From Ophiostoma sp. CBS 140.51 (Eukaryota; Ascomycota; Sordariomycetes; Ophiostomatales; Ophiostomataceae): 64,000 bases of DNA. The position numbers and the translations under genes are program-made. Below are positions 59,194 to 64,000 of this stretch, in pieces. Below the pieces are notes generated by a model that made no database searches, was not told the origin of the DNA, and saw nothing but the letters and a program-made list of their open reading frames with translations. The stretch is from NCBI GenBank assembly GCA_029298735.1, contig JANSLP010000051.1, forward strand, positions 62,001 to 126,000. The letters run 5' to 3'. Every line of letters begins with the position of its first letter. Position 1 is the stretch's first letter.

Positions 59194-61393
59194 CGGTCGT
59201 GATGTCGGTAGAAGAAATTCGAAATGTCAATGAGAAAAGAGAGCACAAGTCTCTACGGCTGACCGGCCAGCGCAAAACTGCTAAAAAAGGTGTCGAGAAT
59301 TGGAAGTAACGGCAGCTTCCTCGCCGTCTACTGCGGCACCGTCATATTTGCTTCTTGCGTGCAAGCAGAGGAGAAGATCGTCAGGCTTTTTTCCACCGGG
59401 CCGTTACTAGTCGTCCTTGCGCGTCCCCTTGCTCCGTTTTCTGCTTGTAACCCGCAGCTCGCTTCCAGGTCTTCCTGTACGAAATATGCGAGCTCTTAAT
59501 AGTCCTTTTCCAATCGTGGTCGCACAGCAAAACCTGGTTTCTCATGTGCTGACGCTAGGCCTCGTCAGTTGCCATGGATTTTTGGCCTTGCAGTCGCTCT
59601 GTGCACGGTCGATAGATGTAGCATGAAAAGTCGAGGAGAATATGTGCAGCAGAGAAAAAAGCCGGCTGATGCTGATCGCGGGGATAGGGGAAGGGGATGT
59701 CAGGGGAATGTCTTAGGTGTCGAAAGAGCGCAGCGCAGTAATCGGCGCGCGTTCGTAGGTGCAGCGATGAGGCGAGACGCGATCGAGAGAGATGGCGTGA
59801 AAAAGTGTCGGTGAATCGGAGGCGGGAGGCGGAGCAAAGCAAAAAGGAGGGCAGAGTCGAGCTAGGAAGTGGCAGCGAACGCGGAGAAGGACTCCGATAA
59901 AGAGCTGGAATGCGGTAGATGCCGTAGAACGGATGCCGGAGACGTGGCGGAAGGAAATAAAAGAAGAAGAGGAAACAAAAGAAACAAATGACAATGAAGA
60001 AAACGTGTCGAAAAAAGGAGCGAAATGAGAGGGCCGAGATGGGCGATGTGAGGCGTAAAGAGTGCCGAAAGGGAAACAAAAAAACAGACGAGAAACGAAA
60101 CGAGACAGATCACAAGACACAAGAAGCGACAGAGACACGGCCCCCGAATCGTCAAAAGTCGGGAAAAGACAAGAATCGAAAGCAGAAGCAAAAGCGAGGT
60201 GGAGATGAGGCAGCGAGACAACGCATCACGCAACGCAAGACAGGTGGCGGCCGTTGTTTCATTCGCGCTTGTGCTTGTTCTCCCCTCTCGTTCTGTCCCT
60301 CACTTGCATCTCGTGGAAAGGAGCCGGGTGCCGCAGTAGGTTTTGCGTGTTCGGGGGAGAAGTTTCGCTCGCATTTTAATTTGGGATTTTTTAATATTTT
60401 AATATGGGAGCCTCTTATTACCGCTCATTACGAATTCATGGGCGGAAACCCCTTCCATGTGAAGCGGGTTAATGCAAAATAAGGAGACACAGGCGCGCCT
60501 TCCGTCCAATGTGATTATTTGCTTTTATTTTTTGTTTTCTTTTAAATTGGAGCGCCTGAAGTGTGTGCAGCGTTGCCTATTACAGCTGATGTGCTGGGGA
60601 CCTCTTGCGGGGACCTGGTCCGTGCTTTCCCACTTTGATGCGAATGCTAGGAGGCTCCTTCTAGATGAATTTACACTACCCAGACGCTCCTTCCGTCTGC
60701 TCGTGATTCTGCTCGTGATTCTGCTCGTGATTCTGCTCGTGATTCTGCTCGTGATTCTGCTCGTGATTCTGCTCGTGATTCTACTCGTGATAATACTCCA
60801 CGCATTCAGAGGCTGTTGCATTGATAGAAAGTCTTTGAGAGCCCTATAGTCAGGGGTGATGCCGGTTGTAGGTCGTGCCTGCCATTCCACACCGTTGTTT
60901 TTGGCGGCGGAAAGTGTGCACCGCCGCGCCTTCCCTGCTCGCTTGGATGGGCGGTGATGCACGCTGAGATGGACAGGAGCGGACCTGCCTCTTCCAAGAG
61001 TACTAACACATACGGCCTGTTGGAGAAGGTGCGGGTGGATGCATATGCACGATTGCCGCCACGGGCGTACCACAATTACGGAAGCAAGTGCAGCTACGGG
61101 ATGGTCTCCAAAGTTTTAGGTTTCAAAAAATCTTTATCTCCTTGTTTCTTGCATTCTGTCCACTAAATTATGTGCAGCTATCTGCATCGCGAGTCGACGG
61201 CCAATCACTGTCCTGCGACCGCTCCACCTTCTAAAACAAACGAAATCGAAAAGGGACAAAAGGAAACCCGTTTTGAGAACATCAACGCCAAAAAACCCAA
61301 GATATGCAACCAATCGAGGTGAATGAGAAAAGAAAATGGAAAAGCAGTTCGAAAAGAAATCAGTAAAGACAGGTAAGACGCCCGCTCCAGCGC
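59194..61393. other. Intergenic region, 2.2 kb
   Basis: The left half is purine-rich on the plus strand, fitting a pyrimidine-rich leader of the minus-strand KAR9-like gene. The right half holds a 12-bp tandem repeat and the 3' end of the transcription factor. No gene is visible. Confidence 0.55.
60699..60794. repeat. 12-bp tandem repeat, 7 perfect units plus 1
   Basis: GCTCGTGATTCT repeats seven times without change (60699-60782), followed by one altered copy. Although the period is a codon multiple, neither strand gives a gene-like frame around it, and the units have no spacers, so it is a minisatellite and not a CRISPR array. Confidence 0.95.
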
Positions 61394-64000
61394 CTAAAAG
61401 TCCGTGTTCATCATGTCGTTGCCAAAGTCGGAGTTGAACAAGCCGACAAAGGCATGGTCGGTGCTGCTGCCCATGCCCTCCGGCGGGAAGTCAAGCCACT
61501 GGTCAAAGTCCAGCTTCATGGTGGTCGGGTCCGCCGCCGTCACATCCCACTCGAACGGATCCTCTGAGACGGCACTGCCCGATGGCGTTAGGCCCCACAT
61601 CTGCTCCACCGCCGTGTTGGCCGTGGCGATGCCATTGGTGCTGGACATGGGCATCGAAGTGTTGCCGGGCTGCTGGAGGCCGACGGCCATCAGTCTAGCA
61701 GCGGCGGCGGCGACAGACGTCGGCATATACGAAGCCGCATTGTTGTTGTTGTGGCTCTGCAGGCCTTGCATAAGGTTGTTGTTGTGGCCATTGTGGACGT
61801 TGTTGTTGACGTTGTTGACGCCGTTACCATTCTGGTTTTGGTTGTTGTTGTTGTTTTTGTTCTGGTTGCTGTGGCTGTTGCTGTTGACGCTAGTGCTGTA
61901 GCCGGCACTGTCACTGCCGCTCGTGCTGCCACGGTGGCCGCCAATGTTGTTGTCGGCCGGCGGCGTGGTGCGCGCCGACATGGCCTTGGGCGTGTTGGCC
62001 GCGTACATGGCGACAGCGTGGGCAATGCCGTCTTCCGTGTACGGAACACCGACGTTGGACGTGGCATTAAGCAGCGACGCAGAGGCGCCGTTGATGGGCG
62101 TGCTAGTGCCCGTGCCCTCACCTTCGATGCCCATACCGCTCGGGGTGCTGTCGTCGCTGAAGTTAGCGACGGCAGCCAGATCGATGCCAGCCTTCTTTAG
62201 CAGCGACTCGACGAAGCCCTTGGCAATCTCGGCCGCAGCATACGTCTCACGGAGACTCTCCATGATCCGCATGCACGTCAGAAAGCCCAGGACAGCCTGC
62301 TGACGACGCTCGCGCGGGACGCCACCCTTGATGTCCAGCAGGTGCGCAAACATGGCCGGCAAGAAGACCGTAACACCTGCAGTCGGCAGGTACGGCTCCA
62401 GGCGAAGACGCAGCATCTCACCACCCATGCGGGTCACACAATCAGCGGCATCCCGAACACGAGCGCGAGAGAACTCCTGCTGCTCGATCGGGAGCATCGG
62501 CGCACCAACAGCCACCGGCTGGATGCGTGGGCGATGGAGAGCCGACATGGTGGTATGGTACACCAGGTGCAGAAGCGTTCTCTGCACGGCTACTGTCGCA
62601 CGGCCGTTCTGCACGTCCGCCGGCGTCAGTGCAGCATAGCGGCACGAGACGGGTAGGGCCAGCAGCCAAGCGCGAAGTTTGGCGTCGATCTTGTCCACGA
62701 CGCTCGGGCCGTTGCCTTTGCCATCGTCGCTCACTGGACGGTTCGGGAAGAGCATCATGGTACTGTTGCTGCTACCCGCATCGCTTCCCCGCTGGCGGCC
62801 GCGCGGCAGAATGGTGTACTGTTGCTGCAACATGTTGCCAACCAGCACGCACAGCTTCGCCTTTTCGACACAAAGCTCGGCCAGCTGCTCCTGCATCTCG
62901 ACATCGCGAACGAGACGGCACTCGACGGGCACGACATCAATGTCTTCGGGAAGGATGGCCTTTTCGAAATCGGCGGGTGTGAGCATCGGGACATCGGCAT
63001 CTTCGCTGCGAATACGTTTCGGGCGGCGCATGCCGAGGGCAATCATGCGGTCACGCATGAAACAGCACCACCAGAGCAGTTTGCGAAGGCGCTGACGGCG
63101 AATCGGTTCACCAGTCGTGCGGGGGTCACGGTGGAGGCCGATTGTGTGGGCTAGTGACACAGCAACACCCATCCAGTGCCAAGTGTCTTTCTGATCGTCG
63201 GGTGTCTCGTACCAGTAGGTCATGAGGAGCAGCGCCTGGACAAGCGTGAGGCGGTCGGTCTCGTAATCGAAGTCATAGAGGGCCTGAAACCAAACAACCG
63301 TGGTCAGTCAATGCAAAATCATCTTTCCGGTCAGTCGTTGTCAGTACTCACCCGAGCCTTCATGAAAAACGACTTTCTCGCCTCTCTACGCCGACTGAAG
63401 CCAGCCGCCTTTAGGTATTTCGCCGGGACAAACGACGCGGCTGTGAACATGACGGCGTGATACAGCAAAAGACTGACTGTGCCGCTCTTGCCGTCGCGCT
63501 CGTGGATCGTCTCCAACAACGGGTGCAGCTCGAGCAGCGGCATATACGGGTGGACGAACTCGACATATGCATGCAGGAGCGCTTTCTGTAGGGTGATGTC
63601 GGGAAGAGTGAAGGCACCTTTGCTGTGCAGGTACACAATGTCCTCAGGAGCCATCTTGCCGGGAAGTGGGCGGATGAAGCCGGGTAGCAAATTGGCAACC
63701 TGTTGCTGGGGGTCGCCTAGAAGGCCATTGATCGGGAGAAGAGGGAAACCGGGCAGGCCGATGGGCGCTGTGGCCGGGTCGGCGGAGGCCGTCTGCGGGG
63801 TCGGTCCTTTCGGAAGAAGCAGCGGGTTGCCGCCGATACGCTGTTGGCCACCAAAGTCGAACGAGCTGCGAGCACCGTTGATCTGGTTCAGAGCGGCAGC
63901 CACCTTGGTCGCATCGGCGCCGCCCATGCCGAAACCGCTGTCGAAACCATTGATGTCTGCGCCGTTTACGATACCGTGGTTATGGCCATGGCTGTGGTTG
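61394..64000 (-). CDS. Fungal-specific transcription factor, Ctf1/Far-like, 5' end missing
   Basis: The C-terminal part of a nuclear Zn(II)2Cys6-type regulator; the zinc cluster would lie beyond the right edge. The frame is open from 64000 to a CGG|GTGAGT donor at 63351, and a 68-bp intron ends in TTTCAG before 63283. The fungal_trans (middle homology) domain starts near FVHPYMPLLELHPLLETI and includes TWHWMGVAVSLAHTIGLHRD and KLLWWCCFMRDRMIALGMRRP. These match cutinase transcription factor 1 and FarA/FarB, which control cutinase and fatty-acid use genes. An Asn/Gly-rich low-complexity stretch (61740-61900) precedes the acidic end with DFDQWLDFPPEGM, likely an activation region. At least 822 residues lie in the window. 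The precise paralogue is undecided. Confidence 0.88.
61740..61900 (-). repeat. Asparagine-rich low-complexity segment
   Basis: AAC/AAT-rich coding repeat giving N-rich stretches with G, Q, V and H in the C-terminal third of the Ctf1/Far-like factor. Confidence 0.85.

Noticed and set aside
60699..60794. Possible CRISPR-like array
   Set aside because: Units are contiguous 12-mers with no spacers, in a eukaryotic genome; a minisatellite.

Overview
The window is nuclear DNA of a filamentous ascomycete (Pezizomycotina). The signs are short introns of about 50-170 bp with GTATGT/GTGAGT/GTAAGT donors and CTAAC branch sites, pyrimidine-rich leaders before start codons, and gene families such as PalA, Sit/Mir siderophore transporters, AA9 polysaccharide monooxygenases with CBM1, and Ctf1/Far-type regulators. 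The overall look suggests a Sordariomycete, but I cannot name a genus. I saw no operons, CRISPR array, rRNA, convincing tRNA or intact transposon.

Layout. 1-5.9 kb has no supportable gene. 5.9-9.7 kb holds a POT/PTR2 peptide transporter and a convergent small secreted protein (DUF4360-like). 10.7-17 kb holds a compact three-exon gene of the Tse2 ADP-ribosyltransferase-toxin family, a protein-like remnant, an AA9 cellulose-active monooxygenase with CBM1 (with a suspicious first splice donor), and palA/RIM20 of the ambient-pH pathway. 20-27 kb holds a cytochrome P450, a small O-methyltransferase and a Sit-type siderophore transporter. The methyltransferase and transporter are divergent and share an upstream region with two overlapping perfect ATCTGATAA sites, the word bound by SreA-type iron repressors. 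27.3-32.3 kb is a long pyrimidine-rich stretch without genes, leading to a divergent 14-3-3-like protein. 34-38 kb holds a single-pass membrane protein and a GPI-anchored PEBP-like protein. 40-45 kb holds an AIFM2/AMID-type FAD oxidoreductase, convergent with a four-exon malic enzyme that has a long open leader. 46-56 kb is a gene-poor block with short palindromes and repeated TACTCCGTA words. 56-64 kb holds a KAR9-like protein with a GAR domain and the 3' part of a Ctf1/Far-type transcription factor that runs off the right edge.

Genes working together. Nutrient and environment handling dominates: peptide uptake, siderophore uptake, cellulose oxidation, pH signalling, NAD(P)H supply by malic enzyme, and a lipid-responsive type of regulator. 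The P450, methyltransferase and transporter could be a small functional neighbourhood, but no backbone synthase is present, so this is weak.

Gene starts needed care. Three genes (PTR2, palA, the membrane protein) begin with very small first exons of 10, 8 and 24 nt. All exon boundaries given were derived by reading splice signals and checking phase by hand; none is supported by transcript data here.
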